Assembly (NCBI GenBank): GCA_963703235.1
Contig: OY969802.1
Span: 1,364,001-1,428,000 of the forward strand
Source of the DNA: VRUE01 sp963703235
GTDB lineage: Bacteria; Actinomycetota; Thermoleophilia; Solirubrobacterales; 70-9
DNA length: 64,000 nt
Direction of reading: 5' to 3'
In this document: piece by piece, positions 24,928 through 32,983 of the stretch
Position numbering within the stretch: position 1 is the first letter of the stretch
How the letters are laid out: each line of letters begins with the position of its first letter
Program-made: the position numbers and the translations under genes
The notes under the pieces: generated by a model
What the model saw: the letters and a program-made list of their open reading frames with translations, nothing else
Told to the model about the DNA's origin: nothing
Database searches by the model: none

Positions 24928-26220
24928 ATGGCGCAGCCGATCAACGCCGACGTTCCAGTCTCAGAGCCCCGCGAGGCGCGGCCTCAGCGGCCACCGAGGC
25001 GCAAGCGCAAGGCGATTCCCGCGGCGCTCAAAGGAATCGCCGGGCTGGTCGTCCTCGCGGTCGTCTTCATCGCCGCTGCGATCTTCGGCGGCGGCTCCAA
25101 CGAGAAGTCCACCCCTGACTCGCCGGCGCCGGTCGGCGACCGGCCTGCGCCGGGCGCGGCGCCGGCCAGCGAGGCGCCGGCCGAGCTCGGCTATCCGGCC
25201 TTCGCCACCAGCAACACGACCCGGGTCGGAGGGCCCGACCCCGCCTCCAACGCGGCGGGCGTCGCCCTCGCGGTCTACCCGGCGATCGAGGAGGCGCAGC
25301 GGCCGCCAGCCGTGGTCATGGTCGACGACGACGACTGGCAGGGTGGAATCGCGGCCTCGGTGCTGATGGCGGCCCCACTCGGGGCGCCGCTGCTGATCTC
25401 CGAAGGCGGCGAGCTGCCCGATCCCACCGGCGCGGCCCTGGACGCGCTCGATCCGCAGGGAAGCGCCGAGACGCAGGGGGTCGCGGCCTTCGCGATCGAC
25501 GCGGCGGCAGCGCCCGAGGGACTGGAGACGAAACGGGTCGAAGGCGCCGGCGCCGCCGCGACGGCAGCGGCAATCGCCCGTTTGCGCGACCGCTTGTTCG
25601 ACCGACCGCCACGGCACCTGGTCATCGCCCCGGCCACGGACGCCGCCTTTGCGCTGCCAGCCGCCGCCTGGGCGGCGCGCTCGGGCGATCCGGTCCTGTT
25701 CGCAAGCCGCGACGGGCTGCCGCCGGCGACGGCGGACGCGCTGCGCCAGCACCGCGACGTGCCCGTGTACGTCCTCGGTCCCTCCTCGACGATTTCTTCC
25801 TCGGTCGTGCGCCAAATCGCCGAGATCAACGATCGGGTGCGGCGCGTCTCGGGCGAGGATCCGGTCGAGAACGCGATCGCGTTCGCCCGCTATTCGGACG
25901 ACGGCTTCGGCTGGAACGTCAACGACCCCGGCCACGGCTTCGTCGTCGTCCGCTCCGATTCCCCGCTCGACGCCGCCGCCGCGGCACCCCTCTCGGCGTC
26001 GGGCACCTGGGGCCCGTCGCTGCTCACCGACAGCGCCGATACGCTTCCGGCGGCGCTGCGCGGGTACCTGCTCGACGTCAAGCCGGGCTACACCACCGAT
26101 CCGACGCGCGCCTTCTACAACCACGTGTGGGTGATCGGAGACGAAGAGGCGATCAACGTGAGTCAACAGGCTGAAATCGACGAGCTGGCCGAGCTGGCCA
26201 AGATCGGTGGCGAACCGTGA
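24928..26220 (+). CDS. Membrane-anchored protein with cell-wall-binding-2-like repeats
   Basis: The protein has 430 residues. A basic N-terminus (PRRKRK) and one hydrophobic segment (about residues 37-54) are followed by a Pro/Ala spacer. Residues 85-390 then look like CWB2-type repeats: VVMVDDDDWQGGIAASVLMAAPLGAPLLIS, later HLVIAPATDAAFALPAAAWA with DPVLFA, and VPVYVLGPSSTISSSVVRQI. CWB2 repeats bind wall polymers in Firmicutes and occur in actinobacteria (family knowledge). The type-II membrane layout places the repeats outside. The GTG of the next gene overlaps the stop (GTGA), so it heads a three-gene operon with the 83-residue protein and the MBL hydrolase. Confidence 0.7.
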   Translation: MAQPINADVPVSEPREARPQRPPRRKRKAIPAALKGIAGLVVLAVVFIAAAIFGGGSNEKSTPDSPAPVGDRPAPGAAPASEAPAELGYPAFATSNTTRVGGPDPASNAAGVALAVYPAIEEAQRPPAVVMVDDDDWQGGIAASVLMAAPLGAPLLISEGGELPDPTGAALDALDPQGSAETQGVAAFAIDAAAAPEGLETKRVEGAGAAATAAAIARLRDRLFDRPPRHLVIAPATDAAFALPAAAWAARSGDPVLFASRDGLPPATADALRQHRDVPVYVLGPSSTISSSVVRQIAEINDRVRRVSGEDPVENAIAFARYSDDGFGWNVNDPGHGFVVVRSDSPLDAAAAAPLSASGTWGPSLLTDSADTLPAALRGYLLDVKPGYTTDPTRAFYNHVWVIGDEEAINVSQQAEIDELAELAKIGGEP

Positions 26221-26468
26221 GCGAGGCGGAGAACCCCGCGCTGCTGGGCGGTGCGCACGAGGTCACCGCCGAGGACATCCGCGCGTTGGCCGGCGCCTCC
26301 ACCCCCCACTTCGCCTTGCAGGTGCGCAACCGGGTCCGTCGTCTGATCGAGCCGCTGCCGCCCAACCACCCGGCACGGATCGAAGGCGAGCGCAAGATCG
26401 CCGAGCTGGAGGAGCTCGCCGAGCACAGCGGCGACCCGCGGGGCACGATGGGGATCGGGCACCGGTGA
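26217..26468 (+). CDS. Small conserved-looking protein of 83 residues, unknown function
   Basis: It starts with GTG at 26217, overlapping the stop of the CWB2-like gene, and its own stop overlaps the GTG of the MBL gene, so all three are coupled. The protein is soluble and helical, with VRNRVRRLIEPLPPNHPARIEGERKIAELEEL in the middle, and has no cysteine or signal. The double overlap and ordinary codon use support a real gene. No family recognised. Confidence 0.65.
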   Translation: MSEAENPALLGGAHEVTAEDIRALAGASTPHFALQVRNRVRRLIEPLPPNHPARIEGERKIAELEELAEHSGDPRGTMGIGHR

Positions 26469-27133
26469 AGAACCTCGCCCCCGACGTCTGGCGCCTGAAG
26501 CAGTTCCCGGCGCCGAGCGTCAACGTCTACCTCGCCGAGGACGTCCTGATCGACGCCGGCACGCGCTGGGACCGGCGCCGGATCTTCAGCGAGATCGAGG
26601 GCATCGAGCTGTCGCTGCTGGCGCTGACCCACGTCCACCCCGACCACCAGGGCGTCGCCAAGGACGTCTGCGAAGCGCGCGGCATCGCGCTCGCCTGCCA
26701 CGCCGACGACGTCGACGCGATGGAGGGACGGCGCCCGATCCAGGAGGCGGCGCCCGGCAACCCGTTCAACCGGATCATCAAACGCATCTGGCAGGGCCCG
26801 CCCTACGAGGTCGGGCGGGTGCTGAACGAGGGCGATGAGGTCGCCGGCTTCCGCGTCGTCCACGCGCCCGGCCACGCCCGCGGCGAGGTGATCTTCTTCC
26901 GCGATTCCGACCGGGTGGCGATCTGCGGCGACGTGGTCCGCAACATGAGCTACGCGACCGGGCGGCCGATGCTGGCCGAGCCGCCGGACATCTTCACCGC
27001 CGACCCGGCCGAGAATCGGCGCTCGATCCGCAAGCTGGCCGACCTCGAGCCGTCGTCGATCCTGCCCGGCCACGGGCCGGAGCTGACCGACATGGCCAAG
27101 TTCGAGCGATTCGCCCGCTCCCTTCCCGGGTAA
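26465..27133 (+). CDS. MBL-fold metallo-hydrolase
   Basis: The protein is 222 residues from GTG 26465 (start KNLAPDVWRLKQFPAPSVNVYLAEDVLIDAG is interrupted here for brevity). The zinc motif THVHPDHQG, the later HAPGHARGEVIFF, the metal-bridging Asp in AICGDVV and the final LPGHGPEL histidine make a complete beta-lactamase-fold site. It resembles glyoxalase II-like and lactonase-like hydrolases; substrate unknown. It is the third gene of the operon with the CWB2-like and 83-residue proteins, overlapping the latter by 4 bases. The upstream extension of the frame to 26207 is rejected because it lies inside the previous gene. Confidence 0.88.
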   Translation: MKNLAPDVWRLKQFPAPSVNVYLAEDVLIDAGTRWDRRRIFSEIEGIELSLLALTHVHPDHQGVAKDVCEARGIALACHADDVDAMEGRRPIQEAAPGNPFNRIIKRIWQGPPYEVGRVLNEGDEVAGFRVVHAPGHARGEVIFFRDSDRVAICGDVVRNMSYATGRPMLAEPPDIFTADPAENRRSIRKLADLEPSSILPGHGPELTDMAKFERFARSLPG

Positions 27134-27201
27134 CGCTTCAGCGCAGCTTCGCCCGCCTCTGCGGGTTACTGAATTTCGAGGAGTCAACGAAAGGAGACCC
27201 A

Positions 27202-27726
27202 ATGAGCCCGCTGAGAAGCAAGCGGCCGTCCCCCGCCATGGTGGTCGCCACGATCGCGCTGGCCGTGGCACTCGGTGGCACCGCGATCGCCGCCCAGACG
27301 ATCAACGGCGGCGCGATCAAAAAGCAGACCATCGGCGGCGGCAAGCTGAAGAAAAAGACGCTGACCGGGTTCCAGATCAACACCAACAAGCTCGGTGTGG
27401 TGCCGGCGGCGAAGCGCGCCACCCACACCTACTGGGCGGTCGTCAACAACCCGCCCGGCGCCGGCAACGCGGCACTGGCCCGGGCCAGCGACAGCGGCAT
27501 CACCGCAGCCGAGGGCGGTGGCGCGGTCGCGGTCGCCTTTCCGCAGAACATCAGCGCCTGCGCCAACGTGGCCAGCCGCAACAACGCCGGCACGACCCCG
27601 CCGGGCGCCGGCTTCGCCCAAACCAACACGTCGCCCGCGAATGCCAACGCGGTCGAAGTCAGGACGCGCGACGCTCAGGGCAATCCCGAGGACGCGGATT
27701 TCCACCTCGTCGTCGTCTGTCCGTAG
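27202..27726 (+). CDS. Secreted small protein with signal peptide, unknown function
   Basis: The protein has 174 residues and begins MSPLRSKRPSPAMVVATIALAVALGGTAIAA, where a signal peptide clearly ends at AIAA. A short repeat follows (INGGAIKKQTIGGGKLKKKTL), then a beta-rich domain with two cysteines that could pair (Cys near SACANV and the C-terminal VVVCP). GAAAGGAG before the ATG is a strong ribosome site. This layout is common in exported proteins of Solirubrobacterales in my recollection, but no function is known to me. Confidence 0.75.
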   Translation: MSPLRSKRPSPAMVVATIALAVALGGTAIAAQTINGGAIKKQTIGGGKLKKKTLTGFQINTNKLGVVPAAKRATHTYWAVVNNPPGAGNAALARASDSGITAAEGGGAVAVAFPQNISACANVASRNNAGTTPPGAGFAQTNTSPANANAVEVRTRDAQGNPEDADFHLVVVCP

Positions 27727-27795
27727 CGCGACCCGACCTCTGCTAGCCACGCGACATAACGATTACTCAATGAGTTAAGTGTTATAAGGGCCGGC

Positions 27796-28992
27796 GTGAT
27801 CGTCGACCTGCACGCCCACTACCCGATGCACCTGGTGCCCGGCGGGAAGGTGAGCCTGTGGCGACTGCTGGTCTCCGGCGCCGAGCGGCGCCGGCTACGC
27901 GACCGCATTCGGGCGCTGTCGATCGGGCTCGCCAGCCGCTTCCACAACTACGCGACCTTCCACTCCGGGCCCCGCGTCCGCATCGACTACCTGCAGAAGG
28001 GCGGCGTCGGCGTCGCCCTCTCCGTCCTCTACTCGTTCTTCGACGAGGCCGACGTGCTCGGCGGCCCACAGCCAAAGCCGGGCTACGTCGACACGATCGA
28101 GGCCCAGCTGGAAACCGTGCGGAGGGACATCGAGGAGAACCATGCCGGCACTGCCTTCATCGCGACGAGACCTGGCGACCTGGCCTCGGCGGGCGACGGC
28201 CGGATCGCCCTCGTTCACTGCGTCGAGGGCGGCTTTCACCTGGGACGGACGCCGGCGGAGGTGACGGCGGCGGTCCACCGCCTCGCCGACAAGGGCGTCG
28301 CTTACGTCACCCTCGCCCATCTGATCTGGCGCGGTGTGGCGACGGACGCGCCGGCGCTGCCCTTCCTGACCGAAGAGCAGTACCGGCGCTGGCTGCCGCA
28401 ACCCGAGGAGGGCCTCTCCGAGCTCGGACGGGCGGCGGTCGAGGCGATGGTCGAGCGGCGAGTGCTGATCGACCTCGCCCACATGAGCCAGCGCTCGCTC
28501 GACGACACGTTCGGCCTGCTCGACGAGCTGGACCCGTCGGCTCCAGTGTTGGTGACCCACGCCGGCTACCGCTTCGGCATCCAGGAATACATGCTGAGCG
28601 AGGAGACCGTGCGGCGGATCGCGCAGCGCGACGGCGTGATCGGGCTGATCTTCGCCCGCCACCAGCTCCAGGATGGTCCCCCGCCGATCGAGCTCGGCCG
28701 CCTGCCGCAGCCGACCAAGCGGCGGCGCCTGGAGCGCTCGTTCCGGACGCTGCGCGCCCACATCGACCGGATCGCCGAGATCGCCGGCTCGCATCGCCAC
28801 GCGGCGATCGGGTCGGACTTCGACGGCTTCATCAAGCCAACGCTCGGCGGCCTGCACGACATGCGCGACATGGCGCGCCTGGAGCGACGGCTGAAGGGAC
28901 ACTACGGCGACGAGATCGCGCGGCAGATCTGCTCCGCCAACGCCCTGCGGCCGCTCGAAGCCTACTGGGGCGGAAGCGACGGTCCGGCATGA
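27796..28992 (+). CDS. Membrane dipeptidase (M19, renal dipeptidase family)
   Basis: The protein is 398 residues from GTG 27796. The metal site is visible: VDLHAHYP near the start, ALVHCVEGG, IDLAHMS with a later VTHAGYRF, and a final IGSDFDG aspartate. The family cleaves dipeptides, including D-amino-acid-containing ones, and is normally an amidohydrolase-fold TIM barrel. No signal peptide is apparent, so the enzyme may be cytoplasmic. The stop overlaps the ATG of the next gene as ATGA, so the dipeptidase and the Vps62-like protein are co-translated. Confidence 0.9.
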   Translation: MIVDLHAHYPMHLVPGGKVSLWRLLVSGAERRRLRDRIRALSIGLASRFHNYATFHSGPRVRIDYLQKGGVGVALSVLYSFFDEADVLGGPQPKPGYVDTIEAQLETVRRDIEENHAGTAFIATRPGDLASAGDGRIALVHCVEGGFHLGRTPAEVTAAVHRLADKGVAYVTLAHLIWRGVATDAPALPFLTEEQYRRWLPQPEEGLSELGRAAVEAMVERRVLIDLAHMSQRSLDDTFGLLDELDPSAPVLVTHAGYRFGIQEYMLSEETVRRIAQRDGVIGLIFARHQLQDGPPPIELGRLPQPTKRRRLERSFRTLRAHIDRIAEIAGSHRHAAIGSDFDGFIKPTLGGLHDMRDMARLERRLKGHYGDEIARQICSANALRPLEAYWGGSDGPA

Positions 28993-30227
28993 GCGGCGAG
29001 GACAACGCCAGCCTGCTGCGCCGCTTCCAGCCCTGCCTCCGCTACGACTCGCTGGAGCCCTACTTCGCCGACTCGGCCGAGCTGTGGACGCTCAACCCGG
29101 GCAACCGGCTGCACCGGGGCGACAAGGCCAAGACGACGATCGCCACGGTGGGGGACGGGCTGACGCTCGACTTCCTGCGGCCGGATCGATACCCCAACGG
29201 GGACGAGGCCCATCCAAGCGACGTCATCGAAGCCGACAACGAGGACTACAGCGACCGGTACCGCGAGCTGCGGCGAGCGAACCCGGAGTTGCGCAACGTC
29301 ATCTACGGCCACGTGGCCGAGACGGCCAAGGGCGCCTGGCTGCAGTACTGGCTCTACTACTTCCTCAACGACTACCAGCTGGCCTGGGGCGCCGGCGTGC
29401 ACGAAGGCGACTGGGAGATGGTCCAGTACAAGCTGGGCGCCGATCGAGCCGAACCCGAGCAGGCGGTGTACGCACAGCACAACTTCTGCCAGGTGAAGCC
29501 GTGGAGCGAGGTGCGGCGGCTGGCTGAGGAGAAGGAAGCGGAGGGAGCCGCGCCGGCGCCGGGCGACGAGGAGAGGCCGCTCGTCTACGTCGGGCGCGGC
29601 TCGCACGCCTCCTTCTTCACGCCCGGCTATCACCCGACCGACTTCTACGACTACACCGACGGCACGCGGAAGCCCAAGAACCCACGGCTCACGATTGTCG
29701 AAGAGCCGCCTCCCTGGTTCCAGTGGCCCGGCCACTGGGGAGGCTCGCGGGCCGGGGGCAAGGGACCGACCGGACCGTGCGCACACGACCAGTGGGAGAA
29801 GCCCGAAAGCCTGATCGAGACGGCCTACCAGGGCGAGGAGGAAGGAGAGGAGCCGAACGCGCCGCGGCTCTGGGCCAGGCGCCGACGCAATCGCCTGCTG
29901 CTCGAGTTCGACTTCTCGCCGATGAGCGCGCCTCCGTCGAGGCTGATCGCGACCGTCAACTCGCCCGACGAGGCCGACCTTCCCCCGCGGGCGCACCGCT
30001 TCGCGCTGCGGTCCGTCGTCCTCGGCTCGCTGCAGACGAGGGTCGAGCTCGAGGCAGACAAGCACTACGACATCTCGGTCGCCGTAACCGACGAGAAAGG
30101 GCGCCCGACCGCCGGGCAGGTATTCGTCCTCGGTCCCAGCTCGAAGCTGCTCGGCATCCGCCGCCGCATCACCTCGTCCTTCGGCCGCCTCGTCCACCTG
30201 GTGCGCCTCGCCTTCGGCGGCTCCTGA
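28989..30227 (+). CDS. Vps62-like domain protein
   Basis: The protein is 412 residues from ATG 28989. The central portion has AWLQYWLYYFLNDYQLAWG, HEGDWEMVQY and GRGSHASFFTPG, which match the Vps62 (vacuolar sorting-associated) domain found in fungi and bacteria. This block appears to be a ligand or metal-binding fold, with His and Asp/Glu in conserved places. The C-terminal 120 residues form a separate beta-rich domain. Function unknown. It is translationally coupled to the dipeptidase and followed 15 bases later by a 67-residue gene, so these three probably form one unit. Confidence 0.75.
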   Translation: MSGEDNASLLRRFQPCLRYDSLEPYFADSAELWTLNPGNRLHRGDKAKTTIATVGDGLTLDFLRPDRYPNGDEAHPSDVIEADNEDYSDRYRELRRANPELRNVIYGHVAETAKGAWLQYWLYYFLNDYQLAWGAGVHEGDWEMVQYKLGADRAEPEQAVYAQHNFCQVKPWSEVRRLAEEKEAEGAAPAPGDEERPLVYVGRGSHASFFTPGYHPTDFYDYTDGTRKPKNPRLTIVEEPPPWFQWPGHWGGSRAGGKGPTGPCAHDQWEKPESLIETAYQGEEEGEEPNAPRLWARRRRNRLLLEFDFSPMSAPPSRLIATVNSPDEADLPPRAHRFALRSVVLGSLQTRVELEADKHYDISVAVTDEKGRPTAGQVFVLGPSSKLLGIRRRITSSFGRLVHLVRLAFGGS

Positions 30228-30242
30228 CCCTATGCTTGCGGC

Positions 30243-30446
30243 GTGAACGAGGCCGAGCACGGGTTCAAGGAGGGCGACAAGGTCTGGGTCGAGGACGGCA
30301 ACGGGAAGCACCACGCCGGCGTCTTCGTCGGCGACAACGAGGCCGCCGGCTGGTTCGGCGGCGGCCCCAGCGCCTACGTCGTCCACCCCGAGGCCCACAA
30401 GGCCGAGGTCGTCTCGATCTTCCGCATCACCCCGCGCGAGGAGTAG
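30243..30446 (+). CDS. Small 67-residue protein, unknown function
   Basis: It begins with GTG (NEAEHGFKEGDKVWVEDG). It is acidic and beta-like, with an SH3-type pattern (GDKVWVEDGNGKHHAGVFVG and a following AYVVHPEA), possibly a small barrel of the Tudor/KOW kind. It has no signal or cysteine. It ends 41 bases before the first arm of the inverted-repeat region. Reality is supported by codon pattern and position; the SH3-like reading is a guess. Confidence 0.55.
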   Translation: MNEAEHGFKEGDKVWVEDGNGKHHAGVFVGDNEAAGWFGGGPSAYVVHPEAHKAEVVSIFRITPREE

Positions 30447-30787
30447 CTCGCGGAGCCGGCCGCAAGGAGCACGGCCACCCTCCAGTCGAATTGATGTCAC
30501 ACGCGAGCTTCGCTCGCTTGGCGACGGAGAATGAGCGCGGCTACGCCGCGCAGTAGACAGATTGCATATCGCCGCCTACCGGCGACATTCGGCTGGAGGG
30601 CGGCCGTGCTCCTCCCTGCGGGTCCACGAACCCGCTGCGATAGCGATGCCGGCGCCCCTCACCGGGAATGTCGCGAAGCGGCATATGCAATCCGGTGTCT
30701 GCGCGGCGAAGCCGCGCTCCGACATCGTCGCTAAGCGCCGCAGGCGCGTGCGACATCAATTCACGGGGAGGGGCGCCGGCATCGCTC
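30447..30787. repeat. Non-coding region with nested imperfect inverted repeats
   Basis: This 341-base gap holds no gene I can support. It folds back on itself in several ways: 30465-30485 with 30593-30613 (one mismatch); a long imperfect pair from about 30488 to 30590 with 30671-30762, including GAATTGATGTC/GACATCAATTC, a 21-base core at 30534-30553 with 30699-30719, and GATTGCATAT/ATATGCAATC; and 30642-30660 perfectly with 30768-30786. Together they would form a multi-branched hairpin. It could be a decayed mobile palindromic element, a recombination product or a structured RNA. Confidence 0.85.
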
Positions 30788-31819
30788 TCACGAGTGGGCC
30801 GGGCCGAAGGCGTCGATCAGGCGGTTCTGGTACTCGCTCAGCTCCTCGGGGGAGATGAAGTAGGTGGGTGGGGTGAGGAAGAGTCCGTCGGCTCGCTCGG
30901 CGGTCGCTTCGACCCGGGCGCGGACCTTGTCGAGGGGGCCGGCGGCGCAGTAGGTGTCGACCATCTCGTCGCTGATCGCCGCCGGCACCGCGGCGAGATC
31001 GCCGCGGCGGAAGGCGTCGCCGGCAGCCGCGGCGTTGTCGGCGAAGCCGTGCAGCTCCCAGAGCGGCATGTAGGTCCTGACCGTGGCGTAGAAGGAGATC
31101 GTGCGGCGGGCCATCTCGATCGCCTTCGCCTCGTCGTCGTCGATCGCGCAGCAGACGGTCGGCAGGTAGTCGAACGAAGCGCGGTCGCGGCCGGACCGGC
31201 TCAGGCCCTCCTCGAAGGAGGAGACGACGACCTCGTCGATCCAGCGCAGGCTCTGGATCGGGTGGCCGATCAGGCCGTCGGCGACGTCGCCCGCCATCCG
31301 GCACATGCCGCCCTGGACGCCGGCGGTGTAGATCGGCACCGACTCGCGTGCTGCCGGGTGCGGCCGGATCCAGCCCTTGATGTCGATGTCGTAGTAGGAG
31401 CCCTGGAAGCGGATCGGTTCGCCTCTGCCGGCCTGCTGCATGATCAGCCGCGTCGCCTCGACCGCCTCGCGCAGGTGCGGCGCCGGTTTTCCGTACTCGG
31501 CGTTGTGCCAGGTTTCGTTCAGCCGCTTGACGCCGGAGCCAAGACCGAGCCGGAAGCGTCCGGCCGACATCTCGTCGACGTCGAGCGCCGAGACGGCGAG
31601 GATGAAAGGGCTGCGGGTGAAGGCCCAGGCGATTCCGGTCGCGATTCCGATCGTCTCGGTGCGACCGGCGAGGTAGGCGGCCTGGGTGACCGAGGAGCGG
31701 AACAGCTCCGGCGCCCAGACGCACTCGACCCCGGCCGCCTCGGCCCGCTTCGCCTCCGCCTCGAGGTCGGCGACGGTGGTGCCGATCGCGGCGACGGAGA
31801 TGCGATCCAGCGCGCCCAC
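30788..31819 (-). CDS. LLM-class (F420-dependent type) oxidoreductase
   Basis: The protein is 343 residues from GTG 31819 (GALDRISVAAIGTT), beginning 24 bases after the acyl-CoA dehydrogenase stop. It is a TIM-barrel bacterial luciferase-like protein: FRSSVTQAAYLAGRTETIGIATGIAW, RFRLGLGSGV, and the late loop of the family. Actinobacterial members usually use F420 and often act on lipids, steroids or secondary metabolites (family knowledge); the cofactor is not provable from the motif. It is in an operon-like run with two acyl-CoA dehydrogenases, so a role in oxidising a lipid-like compound fits. Confidence 0.8.
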   Translation of the reverse strand: MGALDRISVAAIGTTVADLEAEAKRAEAAGVECVWAPELFRSSVTQAAYLAGRTETIGIATGIAWAFTRSPFILAVSALDVDEMSAGRFRLGLGSGVKRLNETWHNAEYGKPAPHLREAVEATRLIMQQAGRGEPIRFQGSYYDIDIKGWIRPHPAARESVPIYTAGVQGGMCRMAGDVADGLIGHPIQSLRWIDEVVVSSFEEGLSRSGRDRASFDYLPTVCCAIDDDEAKAIEMARRTISFYATVRTYMPLWELHGFADNAAAAGDAFRRGDLAAVPAAISDEMVDTYCAAGPLDKVRARVEATAERADGLFLTPPTYFISPEELSEYQNRLIDAFGPAHS

Positions 31820-31842
31820 TTTCGAGTCGCCGATCCGGAGCC

Positions 31843-32967
31843 TCAGGCGGGGACCGGCTCGGCGGCCGCGGCGAGGACGAGGTCGGCGACCCGCTCGCGG
31901 TGCCACTTGGCGTCGCCGAAGGTCGCCGCGTTGGCCTTGCCGCGCTTGAGGAAGAAGTGCAGGTCGTGCTCCCAGGTGAAGCCGATGCCGCCGTGCACCT
32001 GGATCGAGGCGTCGGGGACCCGCCAGCCGGCGTCGGAGGCGTAGGCCTTCGCCATCGAGGCGGCCAGCGGCAGCGAGTCGGGGTCGGCGTCGGCGGCCCA
32101 GGCGGCGCCGTAGACGGCCGAGCGCGAGTTCTCGGTCTCCAGCAGCATCTGCGCGCAGCGGTGGGAGACCGCCTGGTAGGCGCCGATCGGGCGGCCGAAC
32201 TGCTGGCGGTCCTTGGCGTAGGAGACCGCCATCTCCATCGTCCGCTGGGCGACGCCGGTCGACTCGGCGGCGATCGCGACGCAGGCGCGCCACAACACCG
32301 GCAGGTAGCGGTCCTGGCCGCCGTTCAGGGTTGCCTCGGCGCCGATCTCCACGCCGTCCAAGTGAACCGTGTAAAGGCGGCGGGTTGGGTCGATCGAGGG
32401 GTCGGGCTCGACCCTGACCCCATCGGCATCGGCTGCGACCAGATGGCGGCGACCGTCGGCGGTGGCGGCGAGGAAGAAGTCGGCCTCCGCGGCGTCCATC
32501 ACCAGGACCTTCTCGCCTGCCAGCAGGATTCCGTCGCCCGCGGCCACGGCCTCCATCTCGAACTCGCCGATGGTCGCCGGAGTGCCGGCATCGAAGAGGG
32601 CCACCGTGCCGCGCGCCTCGCCGGCCGCCAGCGGCCGCAGCCACTGGTTCTTCTGCTCCTCGCTGCCGTTTGCGGCCAGGGCCAGGCCGGCGACGGTGTT
32701 GGAGAGCAGCGGCGTCGGTGCCAGCGCGTAGCCCAGCTCCTCGAAGAGGACCGCCAGCTCGACGATCCCGAGCCCCTGGCCGCCCCACTCCTCGGGCAGC
32801 GCCAGCCCGGGCCAGCCAAGCTCGGCCATCTCCTCCCAATCGGACTGCTCGAATCCCGTGGCGGTGCCCGTCAGCTCGCGGATACGCTCGGACTTGTAGC
32901 GGGCGGCGAGGAAGTCGCGGGCAGTCGCCTTGATCGCCTGCTGCTCGTCGGTGAGGTCGAAATAGAT
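31843..32967 (-). CDS. Acyl-CoA dehydrogenase (short, ChsE/FadE-partner-like), unusual start
   Basis: The frame is open from the stop of the upstream dehydrogenase, and the normal family N-terminus (YFDLTDEQQAIKATARDFL) is present without an ATG, GTG or TTG before it. The first ordinary codon is ATG 32829, 46 codons later, which would remove the first helices. An ATC at 32965-32967 sits 9 bases after AGGGG and would give 374 residues, typical for the family; I use it as a provisional start. The C-terminal half has HGGIGFTWEHDLHFFLKRG. In related systems such proteins pair with a larger dehydrogenase as an alpha2beta2 complex (family knowledge); the neighbour at 32984-34162 is the obvious partner. 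Confidence 0.7.
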   Translation of the reverse strand: MYFDLTDEQQAIKATARDFLAARYKSERIRELTGTATGFEQSDWEEMAELGWPGLALPEEWGGQGLGIVELAVLFEELGYALAPTPLLSNTVAGLALAANGSEEQKNQWLRPLAAGEARGTVALFDAGTPATIGEFEMEAVAAGDGILLAGEKVLVMDAAEADFFLAATADGRRHLVAADADGVRVEPDPSIDPTRRLYTVHLDGVEIGAEATLNGGQDRYLPVLWRACVAIAAESTGVAQRTMEMAVSYAKDRQQFGRPIGAYQAVSHRCAQMLLETENSRSAVYGAAWAADADPDSLPLAASMAKAYASDAGWRVPDASIQVHGGIGFTWEHDLHFFLKRGKANAATFGDAKWHRERVADLVLAAAAEPVPA

Positions 32968-32983
32968 AAGCGACAGCCCCTAA

